From: Holosporales bacterium
GTDB lineage: Bacteria > Pseudomonadota > Alphaproteobacteria > UBA3830 > JAIRMZ01
Direction of reading: 5' to 3'
NCBI GenBank assembly: GCA_031255325.1
Contig: JAIRST010000012.1
Coordinates: 1 to 9,887, forward strand
DNA length: 9,887 nt
The notes beneath the pieces were generated by a model. The model made no database searches. It saw only the letters and a list, made by a program, of their open reading frames with translations, and was not told the DNA's origin. Each line of letters starts with the position of its first letter. Position 1 is the stretch's first letter. The position numbers were made by a program, and so were the translations under genes. Below are positions 1 to 6,639 of this stretch, one piece after another.

Positions 1-517
1 ATATACAGGAGTTTTAATAATGCTAATGACTTCTCCCTCGTCAACCTTTTTATCGATGAAATGAAGCGTTACGCCAAGCTCTATTTTCTCATAAATAGAC
101 CATTTAAATGCATCTAATCCTCTTGCTGAAGGAATAATCCCCGGGTGCACATTGATGATTTTCTTATCAGCCACCACATCTTCCGGAAGAATACCAGCTC
201 CCGTTATAAGATAATAATCACATGCTTCCAAAGGATGGACACCATCACACCGAATCAATTCTAATCCATTTGCAGCAGCAAGTTCTTCTGTAGAAATAGC
301 CTCTGTTTGATCAGGGCGATGAGCAATCAAGATGGTACGTTTTGGCCGTTTTTTAAACGGTAGCGCAAAGACTTTAATTACCCCCCCCCCGCAGGGCGTA
401 AGCTTGAAGCAATCTGTGGACGATTTGCTCCGTTTTTAGATGGGGGAAATCATAGGTGATAATCCCTAGAGTAAAAGGAGAGCACTCTTCATTCTTTGAA
501 CAAACACAGGACTGCAT
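1..517 (-). pseudogene. Formyltransferase, frame-disrupted at a G10 tract; 3' end outside window
   Basis: Read on the minus strand from ATG at 517, the first frame runs 47 residues and stops at 374-376, just after a run of ten G (coding sense). If the run had nine G, the frame would continue without a stop to the window edge and give one coherent protein of over 170 residues. The restored protein has an N-terminal LGIITYDFPHLKTEQ segment, then TILIAHRPDQT. The formyltransferase core follows: INVHPGIIPSARGLDAFKW, then LGVTLHFIDEKVDEGE. The HPG and the acidic D-x-G-E are family hallmarks of N10-formyl-tetrahydrofolate-dependent transferases (GART/Fmt/sugar formyltransferase fold). The acceptor cannot be told; an amino-sugar of a surface glycan is a plausible inference. 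As sequenced the gene is off. It is either phase-variable, a true frameshift, or a sequencing error. The ribosome site before 517 is weak, so the start is tentative. The gene lies 63 bases downstream of rnpB on the same strand. Confidence 0.8.
381..390 (-). repeat. Homopolymer G10 (coding strand) inside formyltransferase
   Basis: Ten consecutive C on the plus strand (ten G in the sense strand of the gene). It sits at codons about 43-46. With 10 G the frame ends within two codons; with 9 G it joins the downstream formyltransferase core. With 11 G a TAA directly follows the tract. Tracts of this length are typical substrates of slipped-strand mispairing. Confidence 0.85.
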
Positions 518-580
518 AATTTTCACTCATTTACTAAAGCTATTTATTCTTGCATAAGATGCGGAAGAATTAAACAGGAA

Positions 581-977
581 GCTTAGTTTAAGGGCTATAA
601 GCCGGGTTCTGTACTGCGTATGCAGCGGCGGTTATTCCTCTAGGGCTTCCGTTACCGTAAGCCTCAAGCAATCAACCCGAACATTTTCCGCGCGAAGAGC
701 CGCAGAGGGATTTTCCCTAAGTGTTCCTATTCGATCTTGCTCCGGATGGGGTTTGCCCTGCCACTTTGATTGCCCAAAGTGCGGTGAGCTTTTGCCTCAC
801 CATTTCACCCTTACCAATGCCCGCGGGTATTGGCGGTATCTTTTCTGTGGCACTTTCCCTAGGGGAGATACCCCCGCCAGCCGTTAACTGGCATCCTCTC
901 TTCGTGGAGCCCGGACTTTCCTCTCCCTTCACAGCAATTGACTATGTCAGCAGCAACCGCCCACCCTTAAACCAAGC
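581..977 (-). ncRNA. rnpB: RNase P RNA (type A), catalytic subunit of ribonuclease P
   Basis: This is the catalytic RNA that removes 5' leaders from pre-tRNA. On the minus strand the conserved P4 strand GAGGAAAGTCCGGGCTCC lies near 907-925. Its 3' partner ACAGAACCCGGCTTA is at 598-612. The L15-region string GGAGCAAGATCGAATAGG and a P12-like hairpin GGTGAGgcaaaaGCTCACC lie between them. The ends were set by the P1 helix: GTTTAAGGG near the 5' end pairs with CCCTTAAAC near the 3' end, and after one unpaired position GCTT pairs with AAGC. That gives about 397 nt, a normal type A length. Open frames that cross this stretch on either strand are shadows of the RNA. No clear promoter or U-tract terminator was identified at its ends. 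Confidence 0.96.
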
Positions 978-994
978 AAAAGAAGCCTAACAAA

Positions 995-1009
995 CGCTTT
1001 TTAAAAGCG
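995..1009. other. Perfect 7-bp inverted repeat between rnpB and dksA
   Basis: CGCTTTT-T-AAAAGCG is a near-palindrome just upstream of the RNase P RNA. It could be a hairpin in the rnpB precursor or a bidirectional terminator-like element. No function can be assigned. The rest of 978-1282 shows no credible gene, only the dksA promoter near its end. Confidence 0.35.
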
Positions 1010-1221
1010 AAAGACTTCCTTAAGTATGATACGGTGTTTTTTTATTGTACTTTACAATTCTTGAAATTTTCTTATCAAAGACTTTTGAGGTCTACGCAAA
1101 CAAAACCCTATCCAAACCCTTGGTAAAGCCCGAATTGGTACTCCTACCATAGAAAATTGAAGACGCATATCTAAGATTACTTAATTTTTTATCTCTTTGA
1201 AAACGATACTCTCCTTAGGGA

Positions 1222-1251
1222 TTGTGCATCAATGTCCATAATCTCTATAAT
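1222..1251 (+). promoter_or_regulatory. Sigma70-like promoter upstream of dksA
   Basis: A -35 box TTGTGC (1222-1227) and a perfect -10 box TATAAT (1246-1251) are separated by 18 bases. The expected start of transcription is near 1258, giving a leader of about 25 bases that carries the AGGAGG ribosome site of dksA. It probably also drives the downstream small membrane protein and the methyltransferase, since the gaps are short. Confidence 0.7.
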
Positions 1252-1282
1252 TTAAACATTAAAAAGCCAAAAGGAGGCGACT

Positions 1283-1738
1283 ATGGCGAAAGAGCGCATT
1301 TGTAAACTGCCAAAAGGATATATCCCATCGAAAGAGGAAGTATTTATGAATGATCTTCAGCAGGAATATTTTCGTCAGCGTCTTTTGTCTTTGAAAGAAA
1401 AATTGTTATCTGAGTTTGAAGAGGATTACGAAGAATTAAGGAACAGAGAAGACGCGAAAGTTGATATAGCAGATCAAGCTTTTTGCGAGAATGAGATTAT
1501 TTTTGAATTACGCGTGCACGATAGAGCGTGCAACCTTATCAGGAAAATTGATCGAGCTTTATCCCGCCTAGAATTAGGGGTATATGGATATTGTGAGGAG
1601 ACAGGGGATCCGATTGAGCTTGAGCGGTTGATAACGCGTCCGACGGCAACGTTATGTATTAAAGCGCAAGAGAAGCGCGAGCGCGAAAAGCGTTCTTATA
1701 GCGAGGAAGGTTTTGCTCGCTTGAGAAATTTTTCATAG
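1283..1738 (+). CDS. dksA: DksA-type RNA polymerase-binding transcription factor
   Basis: DksA enters the RNA polymerase secondary channel and, with ppGpp, retunes transcription during starvation. The 151-residue product has a charged helical hairpin (about residues 25-100). Its tip carries D61-I-A-D64-Q-A66, matching the D-x-x-D-x-A tip of E. coli DksA. The C-terminal zinc-finger region is YGYCEETGDPIELERL followed by RPTATLCIKAQEKRE. Only two of the four canonical zinc cysteines are present (C104 and C125); the partners are T107 and A128. This is the variant seen in many alphaproteobacterial DksA proteins and in redox-insensitive paralogues, so the fold may not bind zinc. The start is supported by AGGAGG at 1272-1277, five bases before ATG. 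A second in-frame ATG (residue 22) would remove only the extra N-terminus. The next gene follows after 36 bases, suggesting a shared transcript. Confidence 0.93.
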   Translation: MAKERICKLPKGYIPSKEEVFMNDLQQEYFRQRLLSLKEKLLSEFEEDYEELRNREDAKVDIADQAFCENEIIFELRVHDRACNLIRKIDRALSRLELGVYGYCEETGDPIELERLITRPTATLCIKAQEKREREKRSYSEEGFARLRNFS

Positions 1739-1774
1739 TCTGATACCAATGTGATGGTTTTTAAAGGGGGATAT

Positions 1775-1984
1775 ATGCTTTTTTGGCGTTTGATTATTTC
1801 AATGTGGATGATCTGTCCGATAGTTGCAGAGGCTTATATTGATCCAGGTGCAGGGAGTTTGTTATTTCAAGCCATTACCGCTTCTTTACTGGGGATAGGT
1901 ATATTTTGGAGACGTGTTGTTAGTTTTGTGCGTTCTTTATTTGGGAAGAAAGATACTTTAGATGGTAAGCGAGAAAAGGAGTAA
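1775..1984 (+). CDS. Small YIDPGAGS-motif membrane protein
   Basis: The 69-residue product starts with a hydrophobic N-terminus (MLFWRLIISMWMICPIVAEA) that looks like a signal peptide or first membrane segment. YIDPGAGSLLFQ follows, then a second hydrophobic segment (about residues 29-46) and a basic tail beginning WRRVV. The YIDPGAGS(LLFQ) signature is known from small uncharacterised membrane proteins found beside methyltransferases and other envelope-associated genes. The biochemical role is not known. I chose ATG at 1775 rather than 1751 because a strong GGGGG ribosome site (1766-1770) lies just before it and the hydrophobic segment then begins at residue 2. Its 3' end overlaps the predicted start of the methyltransferase by 23 bases, so the two are probably cotranscribed and perhaps translationally coupled. 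Confidence 0.75.
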   Translation: MLFWRLIISMWMICPIVAEAYIDPGAGSLLFQAITASLLGIGIFWRRVVSFVRSLFGKKDTLDGKREKE

Positions 1985-3384
1985 GGATTATACAATTTGC
2001 TCTGGATCTTTTCGGGATCCAGCGGGACGTGTATTTGACGATGGCGAAAGAATTGTGCGATCTGTCTTGGTATCTTACGGGGATACTTGGGATAACATTG
2101 TTGCGACAGGTTTATTTGATACTTTACTTGCGAAGAGGTTTATTCCTTCTTTCCATGAGATAGAGCCTTTAGAGAGCTCCCCCCCCCCCACTTAAGGAAG
2201 CGTGGAAGGTCTTTGAAGTCGATCGCATTCCCTTTATTTCTTATCCCTATGAATGGTGCTTTAGTCAGTTAAAAGACGCCGCCTTGTTAACTTTAACACT
2301 GCATAAAGAGGCTTTGGCGCGAGGGGCCATCTTGAAAGATGCTTCTGCTTATAATGTTCAGTTTGTCGGATCAAAACCTATTTTTATAGATCTTTTGTCT
2401 TTTGACATGTGGCGATCTGGTCAACCGTGGCAAGCCTATCAGCAATTCTGTAAGCATTTCCTTGCACCTCTTGCGTTAATAGTGTCCGCTGATCTGCATT
2501 GTGTCTACCTCTTGAAATTATGGGTAGAGGGAATTTCTCTTGAGCTCGCTAGCCACTTGCTTCCTGTGAAGAGTTATTTTTCGTTTGCTCTTTTGTGGCA
2601 CATTCATTTGCATGCGCGTCTGTTGGCAAAGTCCCATGATGGACGATCCGTAGCACAGAAAGCGCGGTCTGTGCGTGTAAGCAAAGATTCCCTTTTTAGC
2701 ATAGCAAAGAGTTTAAAATCTGCTGTTGAGTCGATTCAGCTTTCCAAAGAGAAAACACCATGGGGAAAGTATTATGAGGATACGAATTATACAGAGGCCG
2801 CGACGAAAGAGAAAATGCGGATTGTTACCTTTGTAGCAGAACGGTTAAAAGGGAAATTAGCTATTGATTTAGGCGCAAATACAGGGCGTTATAGCCAATT
2901 ATTAGCGCCTTATTTCGATCTTGTTCTGGCTCCGGATGGCGATGTGCTTGCAGTGGAACAGCATTATCTCTCTTTGAAAGCGGGAAAATGCACGAATATT
3001 TTGCCATTAGTTTTAGATCTTGCGAATCCTTCTCCGGCATTGGGATGGGCGTGTCGTGAACGAAGCTCTTTCAAGGAACGCTGTTCGGCAGATTTACTCT
3101 TAAGCCTTGCACTTGTTCATCATTTGGTTATAACCGCAGGGATTCCTTTTGAAGAGATTGTGAAGTGTTTTTCTGAACTTCTGGCGGAAGGGGGATGTGC
3201 GCTGGTAGAATTCATTCCTAAGGAAGACAGCCAAATTCAGCGGATGTTAGCAGCACGAGAAGATGTTTTTAAGGATTATACAGAGGAACATTTTAAAGGA
3301 GCATTTTCGTGTAAATTCTCCCTCGTAGAACGCTTTTCTGTACGAGAATCTGACCGTACGCTTTATTTATTTAAAAAGCTTTAA
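1962..3384 (+). pseudogene. Class I SAM-dependent methyltransferase, frame-disrupted at a C11 tract
   Basis: The first frame (77 residues from ATG at 1962) ends at 2193-2195 right after eleven C. The rest of the protein is open in the +1 frame through 3384. With ten C the two halves join into one product of 473 residues. The N-terminal domain includes FRDPAGRVFDDGERI, FISYPYEWCFSQLKDAALL, LKDASAYNVQF and QFCKHFLAPLALI. This conserved block is typical of a family annotated as SAM-dependent methyltransferases (some as NoeA-like). The C-terminal Rossmann domain shows motif I AIDLGANTGRY (restored D302-G308), a DGD at the end of beta 2, and DLLLSLALVHHL as motif IV. The substrate is unknown; NoeA acts on a nodulation-factor system, but nothing here shows that role. 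The start is uncertain: ATG 1962 has no good ribosome site, and an AAGGA at 1983 suggests translation may begin slightly later or by coupling to the preceding gene. As sequenced the gene is off. Confidence 0.82.
2179..2189 (+). repeat. Homopolymer C11 inside the methyltransferase gene
   Basis: Eleven C follow GAGAGCT. In the sequenced length the frame reads Ser-Pro-Pro-Pro-Thr-stop. One base fewer gives Ser-Pro-Pro-Pro-Leu-Lys-Glu-Ala-Trp and continues in the conserved domain. The tract encodes a proline run at about residue 74, where length change would be tolerated in the protein. Confidence 0.85.
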
Positions 3385-3702
3385 GGATGATAAAGAGGGC
3401 TCACTCCTAAGATACATTTGACTGTGGAGATGCAAGATATACTGACCAGAATACTATTACGGACGGCAAAACGAAAAGCGACTCTATCATTTTCCTTTTA
3501 GCTTTTTCTCTCACCTTATGTTTCGATAGGGGGGTGGAGTCTATTAGAGGAGAATCGCTCTTGCCGCCTTACTTTTTATAAAATCGCACGACAGATGAAC
3601 ACAAAAACTGCTGCTGAACTCATTGAAGAAATCTTCAGAAGCAATTTCCTGTCCATATGCTAGAACACAGCCCATGAAGATCGATTCAAGAATTATCGTA
3701 AT
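3385..3702. other. Spacer between convergent genes; only short uncertain frames
   Basis: This 318-base spacer separates the 3' ends of the methyltransferase and mvaS. No classical hairpin-plus-U terminator was found for either gene. Plus frame 1 is open from about 3396 to 3663 apart from one TAG at 3499-3501, and includes the helical-looking string MNTKTAAELIEEIFRSNF from ATG 3595. The minus strand holds a 43-residue frame at 3544-3675 (start MGCVLAYGQE), in the same frame as mvaS after its stop. A 14-base dyad TGAAGA-aa-TCTTCA lies at 3624-3637 and a G6 run at 3529-3534. None is convincing as a gene; the region may be a decayed one. Confidence 0.4.
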
Positions 3703-4878
3703 TTAAGTAGTTGAATGCGTAAAACCATACTGACGTTGATGATCTTTGACTCCCAGAAAACACAAAGGGCCTGTTTTATAGCAGGCCTCTTGAGTAAATG
3801 CCGAAGAGCAAGCTTGCACGTAAAAAGCTTCGTATTCAGGCACTGTCAATAAAGCACGCTGCGCAAGAGCGCTTGCGTGTTCTTGAGGAAAGAGAACATC
3901 CTTATATCTAGGTGATACAATTCCTGTAAAAAACTCGGCGACACATCCTGATCCATAAGAAAAAAATCCTAAACGGGCTCCGGAAAAACCTTGTGATGTT
4001 GTCTCAAGAAGGGAAAGCAGACTCATGTACAAAGAGGATGTATAGCTGTTTCCAAGCTGACGTCCATACAGCAAAGCAGGTTTTAAAAAAGTATGCGCTT
4101 CTGTATTTCGTTTGAGTTCTGCAACTTTTACATGGCGTGTAAAAGCTTTTTCAGCCATTTTGGTAAAGGGCGTATGATAGCATGTAAAAGCTATTTCTTC
4201 TAAAGAAACTCCGCCATTATATCTGAAATCTATCCAAGCTTTTTCCAACGCCTCGAGATACGCTACCGTAGAATAACGGCCGTTGACGCATGCTGTATCT
4301 TGGCCATTAGGACGCCAAAAATCCATGATATGATGGGTATACAGACCAACGACATTTTCCAAAGCAAACAATCGCGGGTTAGAAGAAACAACAAAAGCGA
4401 CTGCCCCACATCCTTGTGTTGGTTCTCCGCTTGTTTTTAACCCATAACGCGCCACATCTGAGGCAATAATCAGCGCTTTATCTTTGGGGTTTTGACGCAC
4501 AACAGCAGCGGCCATTTGCAAAGCCACTGTAGCGCTATAGCACGCTTGCTTTAATTCAACAACACGACAAGCAGAGGAAAGCCCCAGAAAATGATGCGCA
4601 TAGATTCCTGCAGATTTGGATTGATCGATACTAGATTCCGTTGCAAAAAGCACAAGACGGATAGAGTTTTTGTCTGGAATTTTCTCTAACACCCGTAATC
4701 CAGCTTCAACCCCCATCGTAATAATATCTTCTTGGGGGGAAGGAACGGACATCAAATCCTGTCCTAGGCCTATCGTATATTTTTGTGGATCTACCCCCCG
4801 AGCTGCAGCAAGATCTGTTAAATTCAGGACGTAATGCCCTGTCGAAAAGGTCAAAACATCAATACCAACAGTATTCAT
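3703..4878 (-). CDS. mvaS: Hydroxymethylglutaryl-CoA synthase
   Basis: Condenses acetyl-CoA with acetoacetyl-CoA to HMG-CoA, the entry to the mevalonate pathway for isoprenoid precursors; cytosolic. The 391 residues match the usual bacterial size (about 390). The catalytic triad is intact: E81 in the FATES block, C113 in KQACYSAT, and H235 in CYHTPFTK. Other family strings include DVARYGL, GEPTQGCGAVA, DFWRP, LGNSYTSSLY and GFFSYGSGCVAEF. The start codon at 4878 overlaps the mvaA stop as ATGA (4875-4878). No ribosome site precedes it, so translation is probably coupled to mvaA. A G6 run occurs in the coding strand around 4793-4798 but does not break the frame. Confidence 0.96.
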   Translation of the reverse strand: MNTVGIDVLTFSTGHYVLNLTDLAAARGVDPQKYTIGLGQDLMSVPSPQEDIITMGVEAGLRVLEKIPDKNSIRLVLFATESSIDQSKSAGIYAHHFLGLSSACRVVELKQACYSATVALQMAAAVVRQNPKDKALIIASDVARYGLKTSGEPTQGCGAVAFVVSSNPRLFALENVVGLYTHHIMDFWRPNGQDTACVNGRYSTVAYLEALEKAWIDFRYNGGVSLEEIAFTCYHTPFTKMAEKAFTRHVKVAELKRNTEAHTFLKPALLYGRQLGNSYTSSLYMSLLSLLETTSQGFSGARLGFFSYGSGCVAEFFTGIVSPRYKDVLFPQEHASALAQRALLTVPEYEAFYVQACSSAFTQEACYKTGPLCFLGVKDHQRQYGFTHSTT

Positions 4879-5927
4879 TGAGGTATCCGTGTGGCGCGTT
4901 CAAGATGTATATGAGCGTTTACTAATTCTCCAGGATTTGTTTGGGCAGCAAGTAACGACAACTCGCCACAGGCAACAGCACCCGCTATAATTGCGGCAAG
5001 ACGACGAGCACTTTTCCCTGGCGCCCCAGGTTGAGGAAGGCATCCGAGCTTTTTCAAATTCTCTTGCACAAACGGAAGATCTTTTCCATTTCCCACTGTC
5101 CCTACAATAAGGCTGGATAGGCTAACAGAAAAATACAAATCTTTCCCTCGTTGTTCAGCGTATGTTATCCCCTGCGAACCTTCAACGATATTGGCGCCAT
5201 CTTGACCCGTTGCTAAATAACAGCTTAACAGCATATTGGCAAAATGTGCATTTGCGCTTCTGATACTGCCAGCTAAAATACTCCCTATTAGATTTTTTTT
5301 AGTATTTAAACTAACAATTTTTTCTGGTGTCGTTTTAAGAAGGCGTTGACATACAGAGTTTGGAACAAGGGCATCGGCAACAACGGCTTTACCTCGTTTC
5401 AAAAGGCCATTAACGGCAGAAGCTTTTTTGTCGGTACATAAATTCCCAGAAACAGAAACATACCGCAAAAAAGGGAAACGTTCCAATAGCCAGCCGAGTA
5501 AGGCATCCGCAGCTTTTGTAACCATGTTGTGCCCTGCGGCATCTCCTGTTGTCATTTCAAAACGTAAAAACACCAGGCTGCCCAGAATTTCATGATAGAC
5601 ATCTTGTAAATGCACGAAACGCCCCGTTTTTGATACAACTTCCTCCATTTGCGGTTGAAGCATATGAAGAATTTGCGAAAAATGCATCAAATCTTTCGTA
5701 CGGTCTGCCTCGCATAGAATGGATCGCGTCATTCCTTCGTGTAAAACGGTTACATGAAGCCCTCCAGATGCAGAAAAGGCACGTGCTCCACGTTTGACCG
5801 AAGCCCAGAGAGGCGTCTCATAAGTTGCAAGCGGCAAAAAGACATCCTCATCAAGCTCTGAACCGACGATTTTTAATGGCCCTACAGACCGCATCGGAAC
5901 GGACGCATATTCTAAACAAGTCACCAT
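4875..5927 (-). CDS. mvaA: Hydroxymethylglutaryl-CoA reductase
   Basis: Reduces HMG-CoA to mevalonate with two NAD(P)H, the committed step of the mevalonate pathway. Catalytic residues are visible: E37 in ATYETPLWASV, K167 or K168 in SGNLCTDKKASAV, D243 in TGQDGANIVEGSQG, and H339 in NAHIHLER. The cofactor-site string TTGDAAGHNM (residues 126-135) and the C-terminal GELSLLAAQTNPGELV are also typical. The product has 350 residues and starts close to VPMRSVGPLKI, so it lacks the long N-terminus and the ENVIG-type motif of eukaryotic and many archaeal enzymes; similar short forms occur in some gammaproteobacteria. First gene of a two-gene unit with mvaS, overlapping by four bases. The ribosome site before ATG 5927 is weak, and no clear promoter was found in the upstream spacer. 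The partners of the lower pathway are not in the window. Confidence 0.95.
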   Translation of the reverse strand: MVTCLEYASVPMRSVGPLKIVGSELDEDVFLPLATYETPLWASVKRGARAFSASGGLHVTVLHEGMTRSILCEADRTKDLMHFSQILHMLQPQMEEVVSKTGRFVHLQDVYHEILGSLVFLRFEMTTGDAAGHNMVTKAADALLGWLLERFPFLRYVSVSGNLCTDKKASAVNGLLKRGKAVVADALVPNSVCQRLLKTTPEKIVSLNTKKNLIGSILAGSIRSANAHFANMLLSCYLATGQDGANIVEGSQGITYAEQRGKDLYFSVSLSSLIVGTVGNGKDLPFVQENLKKLGCLPQPGAPGKSARRLAAIIAGAVACGELSLLAAQTNPGELVNAHIHLERATRIPQ

Positions 5928-6025
5928 GTTTCTTACTCAATTCTGAACATCAAAATACGTATATTCTTTTGTTCCTCATAAAATTCATATGAAATATAGC
6001 GGCAATCATAGACAATAGAAAAGCT

Positions 6026-6299
6026 TTAACTTGATTTTTTATAGGTTATGACTTTTTCGTAGTGAGGGCCTCGATAGTTTTGATGCAATTTGGGGAGAGT
6101 TTTAAAATTGTGAAAGCGTATCGCATTAAATTCTACTCGAAAATGAGAATGACGCTCGTGTAATATTTTCTTATTGAGTAGAGCGGCTTAATACATTTAT
6201 AAGATCTTTATGTCTCTTACACATGCATTCATATTCTTTCCAGCGCAGGAGGGAATCTTCGTCTTTTAATCCCTTAAATTTGGATAAATAATACTGCGT
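6026..6299 (-). pseudogene. Two adjoining protein-like fragments in different frames, family unknown
   Basis: From 6299 to 6171 the minus strand reads 42 residues containing YYLSKFKGLKDEDSLLRW and then KEYECMCKRHKDLINVLSR before a TAA. Overlapping in another frame, 6187 to 6026 reads 53 residues containing HFRVEFNAIRFHNFKTLPK and QNYRGPHYEKVITYKKSS before a TAA. Both are rich in charged and aromatic residues and look coding. A single frame change near 6171-6187 would join them into about 95 residues. No start codon with a ribosome site precedes them. Could be the C-terminus of a degraded gene, or chance; I do not recognise the family. Confidence 0.25.
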
Positions 6300-6448
6300 C
6301 TACTACAAAATATTTTAATATTATTAGCGAAATTATTTCTTCTAACAAATTCATATAGCTATAGAAAACGTGCTCATGTGTTGTATTCATTTAAAACGAA
6401 TCCATCATAGACTTTCCAGCTGTCGGTATGAAATTATCTATAAAAATT

Positions 6449-6637
6449 TTACATTGAATAAAGACATAAATTCTTTTCAGAAGTAATTTGGAACAACACG
6501 GATAAACCCATTTTCATCTTTTTTAACAGACCGAACACAGATGTTTTCTCAGTGGCTTTATGATTACGTTTGCCTCTCACTTTTTTGGCATAAGCGGGAG
6601 CTTTTATTAAAGAGCTTTGGGGAAAACGGAACCCCAT
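6449..6637 (-). CDS. Hypothetical 62-residue basic protein directly after the SPOR gene
   Basis: The ATG at 6637 lies two bases after the SPOR-gene stop (TAG 6640-6642), a spacing compatible with coupled translation. The product begins MGFRFPQSSLIKAPAYAKK and is lysine- and arginine-rich, with no membrane segment and no family I know. It may be a real small gene, the remnant of a longer one, or a chance frame in AT-rich spacer. Confidence 0.2.
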   Translation of the reverse strand: MGFRFPQSSLIKAPAYAKKVRGKRNHKATEKTSVFGLLKKMKMGLSVLFQITSEKNLCLYSM

Positions 6638-6639
6638 GC

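Larger units (their letters stand above)
5928..6639. other. 712-base spacer with fragmentary frames, possible decayed gene
   Basis: No complete gene is visible. The content is AT-rich. On the minus strand several protein-like fragments follow each other in different frames (entered separately where clearest). On that strand a 38-residue frame starting MNTTHEHVFYSYMNLLEE lies just before them. This order of broken frames on one strand suggests a gene that has lost its reading frame, but I recognise no family. It must also hold the promoter of mvaA, which I could not place with confidence. Confidence 0.4.

Noticed and set aside
717..990. Open frames on both strands of about 71-89 codons
   Set aside because: They coincide with the RNase P RNA gene, whose conserved helices explain the sequence.
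2284..3384. Methyltransferase read as an independent gene starting at TTG 2284
   Set aside because: The conserved block begins upstream of this codon, and there is no ribosome site; it is the 3' part of the tract-disrupted gene.
5549..5797. 82-codon plus-strand frame
   Set aside because: Lies wholly inside mvaA on the other strand; the mvaA frame has strong family motifs.
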